Positions 23,750 to 35,726 of a stretch of 64,000 nucleotides of DNA are shown here, piece by piece. The DNA comes from Liolophura sinensis (taxonomy: Eukaryota; Mollusca; Polyplacophora; Chitonida; Chitonidae). The stretch is from positions 2,164,160 through 2,228,159 of the forward strand of contig NC_088298.1 of NCBI RefSeq assembly GCF_032854445.1. Reading direction: 5' to 3'. How positions within the stretch are numbered: the first letter of the stretch is position 1; each line of letters opens with the position of its first letter. A program made the position numbers and the translations under genes. The notes beneath the pieces were generated by a model that saw only the letters and a program-made list of their open reading frames with translations, was not told the origin of the DNA and did no database searches.

Positions 23750-24884
23750 GGATCTATTCTGTTCACTGGGTCCACACGAATGAGACTGAAGAAGGATCTA
23801 ATCTGTTCACTGCGCTCACAAGGCAGAGATTGAAGAAGGATCTAATCTGTTCACTGGGCTCACAAGGCAGAGACTGAAGAAGGATCTAATCTGTTCACTG
23901 CGCTCACAAGGCAGAGATTGAAGAAGGATCTAATCTGTTCACTGGGCCCACACGAATGAGACTGAAGAAGGATCTAATCTGTTCACTGGGCTCACAAGGC
24001 AGAGATTGAAGAAGGATCTAATCTGTTCACTGGGCTCACAAGGCAGAGACTGAAGAAGGATCTAATCTGTTCACTGGGCTCACAAGGCAGAGACTGAAGA
24101 AGGATCTAATCTGTTCACTGCGCTCACAAGGCAGAGATTGAAGAAGGATCTAATCTGTTCACTGGGCTCACAAGGCAGAGACTGAAGAAGGATCTAATCT
24201 GTTCACTGGGCCCACAAGGCAGAGATTGAAGAAGGATCTAATCTGTTCACTGGGCTCACAAGGCAGAGATTGAAGAAGGATCTAATCTGTTCACTGCGCT
24301 CACAAGGCAGAGATTGAAGAAGGATCTATTCTGTTCACTGGGTCCACACGAATGAGACTGAAGAAGGATCTAATCTGTTCACTGGGCCCACAAGGCAGAG
24401 ATTGAAGAAGGATCTAATCTGTTCACTGGGCCCACAAGGCAGAGATTGAAGAAGGATCTAATCTGTTCACTGGGCTCACAAGGCAGAGATTGAAGAAGGA
24501 TCTAATCTGTTCACTGGGCTCACAAGGCAGAGACTGAAGAAGGATCTAATCTGTTCACTGGGCTCACAAGGCAGAGATTGAAGAAGGACCTAATCTGTTC
24601 ACTGGGCCCACACGAATGAGGCTGAAGAAGGATCTAATCTGTTCACTGGGCTCACAAGGCAGAGATTGAAGAGGGATCTATTCTGTTCACTGGGCTCACA
24701 AGGCAGAGATTGAAGAAGAATTCTATTCACGGGACCCATACAGGAGGAATTAAAGAAGAATCTATTGTCATCATCGGGCCCAGACGGGAGAGATTAAAGA
24801 CGGATCTGTTCTGTTCACTGGGACAACACGGGAGAAATTAAAGAAGTACCTATTCTGTTCACTGGGCCCACTCGTCAGAGTTTA
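23750..24884. repeat. 44-bp tandem array
   Basis: About 25 units of 44 bp, GGATCTAATCTGTTCACTGG + GCTCACAAGGCAGAGATTGA + AGAA. The second part has two types: CTCACAAGGCAGAGA (most units) and CCCACACGAATGAGA (units 1, 5, 14 and 20 or so). The last four units are diverged. Forty-four is not a multiple of three, so no long frames result. Confidence 0.95.
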
Positions 24885-26460
24885 CATCCAAGTACTGCTC
24901 ACCTGGCGATGGAGTGTGCTTTTGCACTGTTATACAAGCTCCTTAAATCAACATTTTGTCATTGTATTTCTTAGAACCTATTAGCTATGTTGTCATTTTT
25001 CAAAGGGGGTACTCTGTAAAGTAAGTTTCATTGTCATGTTTGTTAGCTTTTTATCCCCGTTCATCAAGTGTAGCGTTGCTGTTGTGGTTGTTGTTAAACT
25101 TATTTTTTGAACGTTGCTGGTAACTAGTCTCCGCAGGCCCCTCGACTAGAACTTAAATTACTTAATGTTTCTTACCTTCTAAACATCATAGATGTATGAA
25201 ACAACCCATTTAGTGGTTAAGGAGTTTACCGACTTCAAACTTGTAGCAGTTTGGGATTTTGTTTGTTGTAAGTCATACGTTGACAGAACCTTTCCATTAA
25301 GCAAGTTTCAGCTACATTAGTTAAGGGTGCTTTTATACTATTTCTTACTGAACAAGTGCAAAAATTTGAGGGCCTGGAACTTGTGCGAAAATGCCCCTTA
25401 AGCCCGTTTGAAGCTCCGTGGGCTTCCTTTTATTTATTTTAAACTTAATTATCAGTTTAATAAGAGCGATTTTGGTAGGTCAATTGCCGGATATGTAAGA
25501 TGACAAGATTTGGGACAACGTGTCTGTGTTGGACCTTTTCGCATAACGCTTCATTCCAGGATGTCTTACAAGTTGACAGAGGTAGAATAAAAATATACAC
25601 CAAACACTGACGACTCCGAGCCGGCGAATGTACATGATCGCCCATAGGCAACAGACATAGCAGAGTTACCAAAGCTTGGAGAATGTGTTTTTTTTTTTTT
25701 TTTTTTGGTTTTGTTTGTTTTTTTAATACATGTATGAAGACGATGTGCAAAAAGAATAAAGTTAAAAGGTCTGGTAGTTTTGTCATCTCGTCATGTGCAT
25801 GTTTTACTGGTTAGAGATTTCTTCGTTGCTAAGGAGAAAGGTTTGTAGTCTATCAGAAATGTCTGGCTTTTCGTAATCGTTAAACAATAACGATTTCGTA
25901 TAAATTTGTTACTGGTTAAACACGAAGTTTTAAGCACAACTCTGACACAATCATAATCATGGGTACATTGTGTAACGGGTTATACCAGCTGGAAAGATTT
26001 TGCAAGAGCAATGGTAGGGAAAAGTGAGACGTTTAGCGCTTTGTTACATTGATTTTGTAGATTTTCGCCAAAGCATCTGATAGGTACAGGTGGATTCGAA
26101 CTCGTCCCTTTTCACTGGCCATCGGTTTGAGAATGTGGTGACACCTCATTCCAGAGTGCTAAAGTGGACCACATCATGAAAAATGTTAGATAATTACACT
26201 TAGGCATCTTGACACACCCTGACAGGTAAAAACTACAGTCATGCCGCAAAATCTTACGAAGGGTGGAACAAAAATGCTCTCTAAACATAACACTGTTATG
26301 AGATTATTACAAACACGGTTTACGGAAGTGAAGAAATCACATTTGTGTCATATGCATGTACCAAACCCACGAAATTGTCTTCGAAATTATTCTTAATTCT
26401 AAGCATATGCACAGGGAACAAGAGAAAAACGTTTCTACTCTCTTTCTAGAAAGCTGTATA
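24885..26460. other. No gene recognised
   Basis: T-run of about 20 at 25687-25706. A tRNA-like GTGGATTCGAACTCGTCCC at 26090 is probably a SINE remnant. No coding evidence. Confidence 0.4.
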
Positions 26461-26465
26461 CTTCT

Positions 26466-26565
26466 GTCAAGTCCTCTCCGGCCGTACGTGAAAAGGTCTT
26501 TCAGCAACCTTTGGATGATCGTGAGTTTCTGCCGGCTTCTGTCCGGTTTCTATCCACCATAATAA
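26466..26565 (+). mobile_element. SINE type A fragment
   Basis: CAAGTCCTCTCCGGCCGTAC through TTTCTATCCACCATAAT; middle part only. Confidence 0.75.
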
Positions 26566-27495
26566 AGCAAACAAACATCTGTTAATATGAAAAGTGTTGA
26601 GTGACATTGGGCATAATAATTTTCAATATTGTGATTCAATAATTTGCCCTTATGATGAAACCGTGATTTTATTTTCGCCTTCGCAGATGAGCACTTATTA
26701 TTTGAGACTCTGCTGGCCTAACACGAGATCACGATATTTAATGGCGTTTCTATAATGATGCTTCCATCAACCAACAGTCGACAATGTCATTCTAATGAGG
26801 CAACATAAGCGTTAGCATACGTTGAAAACACTACTATAGAAATAAAACTTATACTTTTTCTTAGACTTTATCAACTTATACGTTCTCGTACCTTTCTCTT
26901 GAGAATAACTTATGATAAAATCTTATCAGATTCTCTCAACATACAACACGGGAGAAATTTAGAAGAAAACCAATACAGAAAACAGGAAAGGTATTTTTGA
27001 TGAAAAGATTACGATGCTCTTTGATGTGTAAATATTGTTTGTCTCCTTTTACGTATTCTGGTAATTCAATGTTAGAAAAGAAATAATATAACTAAACAAA
27101 ATTCTTACAAGGGCTGTGCAACTAGAATAAAGTGCTCTGACCACTAAATCAGTCGTGTAAGACAAAGGAGCACCGAAAATATCCAGAGTGATGTAAGGCA
27201 ATTCTGGTGGCGTGCTACAGGGAGCTATTCTAGTGCCTCTTCTCTTCTTGATTTATTTAAATGTCTCACCTGTGGCGGGTCATAAAAAATGATCATATGG
27301 CTGCATGGATGCACTTTCCAGTGGCGCTACTAAACCCCTTTATATGGGTCACATCCAGAAATACATGCTGACATTTGTTGATGTTACGCGGGAGCAGGCA
27401 ATACTTGTGCACTATTATAAAAGAATAACCTTTTAAATTTAACAGAAAGCCTGTTGTTATTATGCTGTTAAATTTAGTATCAATATTCAATATTA
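26566..27495. other. Nothing firm
   Basis: AT-rich. MITE-like TTAAATTTAACAGAAAGCCT at 27436 is a fragment of the TA-flanked family. Confidence 0.4.
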
Positions 27496-27500
27496 TGTTG

Positions 27501-27668
27501 AATATTTATTTATTTATTTAATTGGTGTTTTACGCCGTACTCAAGAATATTTCACTTATACGACGGCGGCCAGCATTATGGTGGGAGGAAACCGGACAGA
27601 GCCCGGGGGAAACCCACGACCTTCCGCAGGTTGCTGACAGACCTTCCCACGTACGGCCGGAGAGGAAA
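27501..27668 (-). mobile_element. SINE type A, truncated
   Basis: Near-consensus from (TTTA)n to GTACGGCCGGAGAGGAA. Head absent. Confidence 0.92.
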
Positions 27669-27720
27669 TGTTGAATAGGACACAATATTATTATTAATAA
27701 TTACAATAACAGAAAACTCT

Positions 27721-27833
27721 TCGGCCGTACGGGAATAGGTCTACGAGCAACCTGCGGAAGGCCGCCGTCGTATAAGTGAAATATTCTTGAGTGTGGCGTA
27801 ATACACCAATCAAATAAATAAATAAATAAATAA
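27721..27833 (+). mobile_element. SINE type A fragment, inverted to its neighbour
   Basis: TCGGCCGTACGGGAATAGGT, an internal deletion, then the 3' end and (AAAT)n. About 50 bp from 27501-27668 in opposite orientation. Confidence 0.88.
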
Positions 27834-28355
27834 CTTTCCGTTAAACTTATCTTTTGTTTGAGTATATTAATCGTCCTTTAACTCAGGCCGATGCAGATTT
27901 TGAATGCATTAACACATTAACACGCATATGATATTATTGCCCGAGTTAGTTAATCTTTCAAGATGATTCGATGAAAAATTATGATCCTTAACACATCTCT
28001 TCTCAAGTTTGTATGTGTCCACCGTGTATAATTAATGGTTAATACAATAAAAAATTTCCTTCAAGCATTCAGACAATCATCCATAGTAAGGTGACAGCGT
28101 GAACATTTTTCAGTGTTTATACTGATTGCGGATTCCTATTACAAACCATTTTGCACAACAACTGCAGAAGAGACAAGGGGAATAACTCTATTCGCACTTG
28201 TACAGGAATCCGACTTAACTACCAACGACTATTATCTTCGATCACCGGTTGATTGGTGTCATATAAATAACAGGAAAACTCTTTAAAATCGAACCATTTA
28301 AGGTGCAGGCAACAATACAACATTCGACAATAAATAGCAATACACACAATAGACA
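27834..28355. other. Nothing recognised
   Basis: AT-rich, no coding signal. Confidence 0.4.
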
Positions 28356-28357
28356 CA

Positions 28358-28596
28358 CGGCAAGGCAACGTTTGGTCACAAAGAGCAATACAACGTTTGA
28401 TCACAAAGAGCAATACAGCGCTGGTCGACATATAGCAAGGCAACGTTTGGTCACAAATAGCAATACAACGCTGGACGACATATAGCAAGGCAAAGTTTGG
28501 TCACAAACAGCAATACAACGTTTGCCACAAACAAAGTACAGTGTAACGTTTAACCACAAATAATAGTATCATGCTTGGCAAAAAACAACTTACAGT
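28358..28596. repeat. Degenerate precursor of the 60-bp array
   Basis: Shorter, diverged units (AGCAATACAACGTTTGGTCA, GGCAACGTTTGGTCACAAA) related to half of the 60-bp unit. Confidence 0.8.
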
Positions 28597-29080
28597 ACAA
28601 CGTTTATCCACAAGCAACAGCACCATGTTTGAACACAAACGACGTACATGTACAGTATAACGTTTATCCACAAGCAACAGCAGCATGTTTGAACACAAAC
28701 GACGTACATGTACAGTATAACGTTTATCCACAAGCAACAGTACCATGTTTGAACACAAACGACGTACATGTACAGTACAACGTTTATCCACAAGCAACAG
28801 CACCATGTTTGAACACAAACGACGTACATGTACAGTACAACGTTTAACCACAAGAAACAGTACCACGTTTGAACACAAACGACGTACATGTACAGTACAA
28901 CGTTTAACCACAAGAAACAGTACCACGTTTGAACACAAACGACGTACATGTACAGTACAACGTTTAACCACAAGAAACAGTACCACGTTTGAACGCAAAC
29001 GACGTACATGTACAGTACAACGTTTAACCACAAGAAACTGTAACAAGTTTGGCCACAAACACCGTTCAGTACAACGACCA
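28597..29080. repeat. 60-bp tandem array
   Basis: Eight copies of an exactly 60-bp unit (GTACAGTACAACGTTTATCC, ACAAGCAACAGCACCATG, TTTGAACACAAACGAC) with substitutions but no indels. Frames of 215 and 169 codons (minus) and 173 (plus) are open because of the period. Units fall into two groups: TTATCCACAAGCAACAG in the first half, TTAACCACAAGAAACAG in the second. Confidence 0.95.
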
Positions 29081-29422
29081 ACACAAGCAACAGCACCACG
29101 TTTGGTACAACGTTCGACCCTTTTATTCACATGCACCTTAGATCTCATAATCTTGTTCCCATATCTTATATCATGTGGTTGTAGCCTCGCTATTTTTAAG
29201 AAATTTGAAGAGCGTAAGCTGTTTTTTTATGCTTGCAGTGAAGCTTTATACAAAGGAATGTCGTAAACTCGCTTAGCTATATTTCACTTAGCAACAGAGT
29301 TATCTTCACTTTTTCTTTGATTGTTGATTAAAAACGCAGTTCTCTAGCCCGATAAACTTTAGGCCACTTGGTTAGGGAGCAAAATTATTGGAAGATAACT
29401 TTTTAATATAAATTTTTGAGCA

Positions 29423-29791
29423 GAAGACCGCTCCAGTGGCCTAATGACTAGAGCATCTGCTTCGAAATCCGGAAACGTGACATCGAACCCGGGTCGAATT
29501 ATACCAAAGACTAAACATGATGCCTGGTTGCTGCCTTGCTTGGCCCTCAGCTTTGAGAGGTTAGAGCAAGAAAACAGGACTGGTTGGCCTTGTGTCAGCA
29601 TAATGTGACTGGATGTGGTGTCATGTTTGGTGTCTTGGGCATGTTACATGCACCTGAGTGGTGGAAGTACACTGCATGGCGGCATGGAATCTCCCTGCCC
29701 AGTGAAGAGACAGTATGTACATTCACCTAATGACTCTTCGCCGTAATATGACTGGAAAGTTGTTATGTACAACTTAACATACATACATACA

Positions 29792-29821
<30 letters not shown>
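29423..29821 (+). mobile_element. SINE type C, full length, CATA tail
   Basis: tRNA-like head (CAGTGGCCTAATGACTAGAG, B-box CATCGAACCCGGGTCGAA), body (GAGAGGTTAGAGCAAG, GTGTCATGTTTGGTGTCTTG), 3' end GTAATATGACTGGAAAGTTG, then (CATA)n. Confidence 0.88.
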
Positions 29822-29822
<1 letters not shown>

Positions 29823-29852
29823 TTTGAGTACATTGTATTTCTAGAAAAAGGG

Positions 29853-30104
29853 GACCTCCGTGGCTCAGTTGGTTAGCTCGCTAGCGCAGCGTAATGACCC
29901 AGCAGTCTCTCACAATGCGGTCGTTGTGAGTTCAAGTCTAGCTAGTGCTGGCTTCCTCTCCGGCCGTACGTGGGAAGGTCTGTCAGCCACCTGCGGATGG
30001 TCGTGAGCTCTACCCGGTTTCCTCCCACAACAATGCTGGCCGCCGTCGTATAAGTGAAATATTCTTGAGTGCGGCGTAAAACACCAAACAAATAAATAAA
30101 TAAA
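29853..30104 (+). mobile_element. SINE type A with perfect target-site duplication
   Basis: Near-consensus copy with intact A-box (TGGCTCAGTTGG) and B-box (GAGTTCAAGTC) regions and (AAAT)n tail. TTCTAGAAAAAGGG occurs at 29839-29852 and again at 30105-30118, a perfect 14-bp duplication. Confidence 0.95.
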
Positions 30105-30118
30105 TTCTAGAAAAAGGG

Positions 30119-31370
30119 CGTCTGATAACAAACAATTATCATCGCCGAACTTTTTTCTTAGTCCTGCTCAAGTCATGGTGCACGCTAGAGGACGTATAAG
30201 TTTCTACTTATTAAACATTTACATGAACATTTAGAACAAAACCTTAACTTACAAGAGTTCGGGACTTTCACCGGCTACTTGTGACCAACTGCCAACTATG
30301 TCACGCTATAATATCCTATTTGTTCGTAAAATTCAACCGTTGGAATACACATAACCTGGAATATTAAGTACAGTTATTTGCCACATTTAAATAATAAATT
30401 TTAAATAAATTTTAAATAATAAAATTAGCCAGTCTAATGATGTAATTTACATTGTTTACTTAGATTCCTATCCTGACAATTCGAGTTGATATTTTGACCT
30501 AAAACTCTTGTGTCGGCCAAATCTGAAGTTATCTCGACGGGTTATCTCAGTTCCTAAGGTTAATCCGGGATATTATCACCTGATGAGATTTGTACATATG
30601 TGTATATATGTATATATAGCTGGTTAGGTCGAGCTATATACAAAGTATGTTCTGAGGCAAAACTGTCTTCACCCCTATTAATCTGAGCATGAAAACGTCC
30701 AAAACTCAAATTAATCGAAATATAAACTTTAGGTCATTTTCACTTCGCAATAACATGTGAAGCGATGTTACAATCGAGACTTTAAAGCGTAACAAACACA
30801 GGTATATACTCACATATTGTTTTTAAATTGTAGAAACACCAAAATACCTTTAGATGGATTGCATGAACTAGTCATGACCAAACATTCACATCTTAACGCC
30901 TTCATTACACTAAACGATATGTCTATCACGTTCAAGATTGCGCCATTCCATTGATAGGCATCACCGTTTCTGTAACACGTCTTATTTTGAAAGAAAGTTG
31001 AATTCTGAGCCTCATCCGAATAAAATTTTTATTATTTATTTAGATTTTAGACTAAGAGAAAGTACAGATAAACCTTTAACAAGTATATGCGCAGATCTAT
31101 TCATTCACATATGATTTTTTGTAACAAATATTCCCTAAAAGCTATTGTGTACGACTGGTACACAGGGTTGTGGCACAAATGTGCATCCATATCATTCTGT
31201 GTACCAACAGTACACAAATTCTGTAATTCGGGTAGCACATCCACATCGATTTGAGTATGTGTGTGTGTATCGTTGATACATGTGTCATTGTTGGCGTACA
31301 AATATGTGCACAATCGTGGTTAGAGAGTATTAATGGTAGTGAAAAATACACACATGCTGCAATATGATTT
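30119..31370. other. No gene recognised
   Basis: A copy of the dispersed family at 30210-30260 (TTACATGAACATTTAGAACA) and an AT-rich inverted repeat at 30603-30646 (TATATATAGCT/AGCTATATA). No coding signal. Confidence 0.4.
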
Positions 31371-31385
31371 TCAAGACCTCTTTTA

Positions 31386-31595
31386 TTTATTTATTTATTT
31401 ATTTGATTGGTGTTTTACGCCGTACTCAAGAATATTTCACTTATACGACGGCGGCCAGCATTATGGTGGGTGGAAACCGGGCAGAGCCCGGGAGAAACCC
31501 ACGACCATCCGCAGGTTGCTGGCAGACCTTCCCACTTACAGCCGGAGAGGAAGCCAGCATGAGCTGGACTTGAACTCACAGCGACCGCATTGGTG
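31386..31595 (-). mobile_element. SINE type A, 5'-truncated, with target-site duplication
   Basis: Tail to GCGACCGCATTGGTG. AAGACCTCTTTTA (31373-31385) and AAGACTTCTTTTA (31596-31608) flank it. Head absent, so it was truncated on insertion. Confidence 0.93.
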
Positions 31596-31813
31596 AAGAC
31601 TTCTTTTACATAAAATGAGAACTGCAATTCCTTAAACTTGAAGGCAATGCATGCGATGTACCATTTTTATTTTGCAGGTGTATACTGCAATATTGGTCTC
31701 AGAAGATTTACATGTTATATCAGATGATCTGGTACAATATTGATGTACATCAGCTTTTTAGATAAAATGTATAAAATCAGATAAAGAGGGAACGATACTC
31801 GGACATGCAGTTA

Positions 31814-32111
31814 CACTCAAAAAATGATTCTGTTAAATTTAACAGGAAGTCTGTTGTCTGAGTGATACTAGAATGTATTCTGTTATTATAACACAATATT
31901 TTGTCATATTCACCATAATATCTCGTATGTCTAATGCAATGGTTATGTTGAATTAATACAGAATATGTGCTGCGTTTAACAGAACAATCTGCTGCAATAA
32001 CAGAATAATCTGCTGCAATAACAGAATAATCTGCTGCAATAAGATAATACATTCTAGCATCAATCAGATAACAGACTTTCTGCTAAATTTAACAGAATCA
32101 TTTTTTGAGTG
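31814..32111. mobile_element. TA-flanked MITE, complete copy
   Basis: 298 bp with inverted ends of about 70 bp: left CACTCAAAAAATGATTCTGT and GAAGTCTGTTGTCTGAGTGA; right ACTTTCTGCTAAATTTAACA and GAATCATTTTTTGAGTG. TA lies on both sides (31812-31813 and 32112-32113). The middle has three AATAATCTGCTGCAATAACA-like units. No coding capacity. Related copies: 18454-18698 and 63869 onwards; fragments near 9480-9570 and 27425-27485. Confidence 0.85.
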
Positions 32112-32348
32112 TATAATACTTATACACTATAGCTGAGTTAGACAATAACGAATTGAACTACAAAGATTTAGTTAATATGGTCAGTTTTATTTTAACAATT
32201 TTAATAATTCAGTTAAGGATAGATATGGCATAATATATGTCGTATAGTGTGCATTTCGTGCATGAGAGAAGTCATATGAGAGAAGAATATAAGTTATTCC
32301 ACCAAGATTTCGAAAGTATTTTTGCATGTATCATTGATCGATATATGA

Positions 32349-32633
32349 TTTATTTATTTATTTATTTGATTGGAATTTTACGCCGCTTTCAACAATATTT
32401 CATTTCTACGTCGGCGGCCAACATTATGGTGGGAGAAAACCGGGCAGAACCCAGGGAAAACCCACGACCATCCGCGGGTTGCTGCCAGACCGTTCCACTT
32501 ACGGCCGGAGAGGAGGCCAACATGAGCTGCACCTGAACTCACAGCGACGGCATTAGTGAGAGGCTCGTGGGTCATTATGCTGTGCTAGCGGGCTGACCAA
32601 CTCAGCCACGGAGCCCCCCCCCCCCCCCCCCCC
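32349..32633 (-). mobile_element. SINE type A, full length, ending in a C-run
   Basis: Complete minus-strand copy; the head end (CTCAGCCACGGAGCCCC) runs into about 20 C (32614-32633). Confidence 0.9.
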
Positions 32634-32639
32634 TACCCT

Positions 32640-33800
32640 TCAGATCGATATATGACGTCCGGTAAAAGATTCTGGTTCTGGTTGTTCAAAACTTGTTAAA
32701 GACTTAATACCAGATTTTAACTTTAAACCAAGTCTTTCAGTTTTTTATTTAGCCTAAAGCAATGTGTAACGTTATATTAAATATGAATTAAATCTGCTGC
32801 TGTTATACTTTGAATCTGGTGAACGACTTTGGCTGCTGAGTTCGGCTAAAATTTAAATATGAATTAAAATAAAATTTCAATGAAATGCAACCGCAGATCA
32901 GTTCGTTTTATTTCGTTCAATTTTCGTAGAGAAAGAGAACTGGATTATCCTTTCACAAAAAGATGCATACGTCATAAACTAGAATGAATTAATTACACCT
33001 CTATGCCGGCATGAAACATTAACTACATTGTTGATGCTATTGTCGAACTATAGTTAAACTTGACCGTACGGTAACAATTTTATGTACGCAAGCTCTTATA
33101 TAATACACAGTATACGACCCTAGGATAGGGTACAGCTTTAAAATCGTCTTCCGCCGAATGACAACTCAGCCGAATGGCTATTTTGTCCACGAAGCCGTGT
33201 CACGTGATAGTCCTACTGAAGGTACTTGGGCTGATGCAAAATCGGTGAACCGTAGCGAAGAACTAAGTCCCACAGCTCATGTTACCACCTGGTGACCCAG
33301 TGAAGTTCTGCGTAAATTCACTGACGTCATTCGTGGATAATTTTAGCCATGAAATCGCCGTGTCAAAAAGATGTCGGCTAACGACAAAAGACACCATTAT
33401 GCCGAAAAAGAACGGCGACCTTTGACCTTGGAAGGTCACCTAGAAAAGTCAGTACAGAAATAGCCAAGCTGGAACACCATGCCACACATCGTCCTTGACC
33501 TGTAAGTTTAGACCTTCTAAGTATGTGCTCTATAAAACCAACCCTTAAGGTTTAAATACACGAAAAGCTCTTCTAACTATTGGCGTGTGGTAAACATTTC
33601 AAGGAGTTCTTTTTCGTTCCATCTTCGGTTTTTTAATTTTATTATGATTATCCTTTTTTGTTTCAGTTTTGGAGAACAACCTGTGACCAAAATGACAGCC
33701 GATCATATGCCTTTATTTGTCTATTTGTGATCCTGCCCCACTGATACACGGTTTTATGGTTGTTTTGGGAATTGGCCTTGCGATTATTGACCCAGAATGT
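32640..33800. other. Nothing recognised
   Basis: AT-rich; no open frame, array or element identified. Confidence 0.4.
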
Positions 33801-33802
33801 CC

Positions 33803-34045
33803 TTTTTGGTTGACGGGTGGTAAACGAATGTCTTAGGAGACAAGAGATCAAATCCAAGTGGTGTCATACCAAAGACAAATTCTACTTGTTACTGCCTCGC
33901 TTAGTGCTTATCACTGAGAAGTTAGAGCAAGGAGACAGGGCTGGTTGACCAGGTGTCAGTATAATGTGATTTGGTGTCACGGCACACAGGCGTCGTCATA
34001 TGACTGAAAAATTGATAAGTACGATATAAAAAAACCCCAGGCATA
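33803..34045 (+). mobile_element. SINE type C
   Basis: CATACCAAAGACAAATTCTA, TGAGAAGTTAGAGCAAGGAG and GTCGTCATATGACTGAAAAA match the type C body and end; internal deletion before the 3' end. Confidence 0.75.
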
Positions 34046-34049
34046 GACA

Positions 34050-35540
34050 CATGTACATACCAGTTATCGCCCTTCCCAATGGCACAAGTGCATTTTACAC
34101 CTTTACACATTAAAGACTGGAAACATGCCTGACACAGACGAAAAAAAGCCTATAATGATAATTTTTGCAAAATTTCAGTTCTTGTAAACTTATTTGTTTG
34201 TTGAACTATAGATCAAAGGGGTAGTATATTATGCACCCTGGCAAAAAGTTCAGTAATATTGGAAAACGTGACTTACAAATGAATAAAAAAAATATAAAAA
34301 GCAAACAAACACCTGTCCGTGCTCATGGACGAGTCAGAGCTATAATCGAGTGTGCGATCTATGGTTTATCATAAATCAAGTAGGAACGTTGATCGTTCTG
34401 TAAATGTATTCACGATACACGATCGTCTACCATTTGAATTCGACTACAGCTCAATGAAAATAAGATATGCGCTATTTCGTACGATTGCACCATCCGGAAA
34501 CTCGTAGGGTCTGAACGGGTCGTATTAAATGAACTCCTGTTATCAAAGCACTTTTCCAGTTAGATGAGTTGACGCGACATATCGCATTTTAAAGCACCCA
34601 GCCTGTGGCTCGGTCCGTTGTTTTCAGGCTGTTGCGTGAAACTACTCTTTCGTTCAAAAGACGACGGAAATAAAAATTTCTAGAGACAAAAGAGCGTCTT
34701 TCTTCTTCAATCAGATCAGTTATCAGCCAATCAAATTTCTGGCTGCCTCAGTTTTAATTAGAAACTTGGTAATAAAGCGAGATGGGGTTGATGGTTTTCA
34801 TATACGGCCCTCCCGCTATACGGCGCATGCGCTCTGGAGTTTGCTGCCTCCTTAATGCTTTCAAATCTTTCAGGCTGTAATTCTAGTCCAAGATTATGTG
34901 TTGAAACAAACGGGGTGATACTCGGTTTATACAGTTCCATGCAGTCTGACAGAAAGCTCCCACAGTGAGCACCTCCTGACAAGTCGGCGTGTTTTGGAAA
35001 TGTGCTGTATAGCACGATGTGACGTAACCTTGTTATCCGATACCTGAGATAAAATCTCCAAATATAAAGAAAACATATTTTTCTTACTCTTCAATGGCCT
35101 TATGCAGGGCCACATCTGGGTATTGCAGTGACCAGGTTCGTTGAAATTTCGCAATATAGGCAGAGATTTTGTCTGATATTGTAATTTACTTGGCGTCAGC
35201 TGGGACATGCAGCTGAGTGCTTGAGTGAGAAATACATGTAAGGGCCCTTATCCTGTAGCCCCAGAAGATCTCGACATTGTCAGAACGTATAATCACATTT
35301 TCGGCAGGGATAGTAGGACGCCCCCCACCCCCAACCTTTCCTTTTAGCATTTGCCTTGATGCGCCCCCTGCCATTTGACCTCATCACCACACCTTCGACC
35401 ATCCATCAGATTTTTATTGGGTGTATATCGCGATTCATTTATTCTGGCAAATTTTCGAAACTTTTGGCGACTTTGGCGTACACATATGTACAGAGAGTGA
35501 AGATCAGAAAGTTATGATGAAGTCCGAACTCGTGCAGAGG
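34050..35540. other. No confident feature
   Basis: Holds the low-confidence minus-strand frame at 34758-35015. Otherwise unrecognised. Confidence 0.4.
34758..35015 (-). CDS. Short coding-like frame, unidentified
   Basis: Minus-strand 85-codon frame with GGAHCGSFLSDCMELYKP, HNLGLELQPERFESIKEAA and SRAHAPYSGRAVYENHQPH. The composition is protein-like and GC content is raised. An upstream TTTTATCTCAG could be an acceptor; no matching donor was found. Not recognised. Confidence 0.22.
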   Translation of the reverse strand: MLYSTFPKHADLSGGAHCGSFLSDCMELYKPSITPFVSTHNLGLELQPERFESIKEAANSRAHAPYSGRAVYENHQPHLALLPSF

Positions 35541-35544
35541 AGAT

Positions 35545-35668
35545 TATTTATTTCATTTGAATGGTGTTCTACGCTGTACTCAGGAATATTTTCATCACAT
35601 ATAGGACGGCGGACGGTATTATTTTGGGAGGAGCCCAGGGGAAACCCATCTGAAAAGCCCATGCGTAA
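35545..35668 (-). mobile_element. SINE type A fragment
   Basis: TTATTTCATTTGAATGGTGT through GGGAGGAGCCCAGGGGAAAC; a 10-bp deletion removes AAACCGGGCA. It lies just before the 18-bp array. Confidence 0.8.
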
Positions 35669-35726
35669 ATCTGAAGTCTGAATGTGTCATAAAGCGAAAA
35701 ATTAAAATGAGTAAAATACAACGCCC

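Noticed and set aside
28501-29148. 215-codon minus-strand and 173-codon plus-strand frames
   Set aside because: Both come from the 60-bp array and overlap each other; no independent coding signal.
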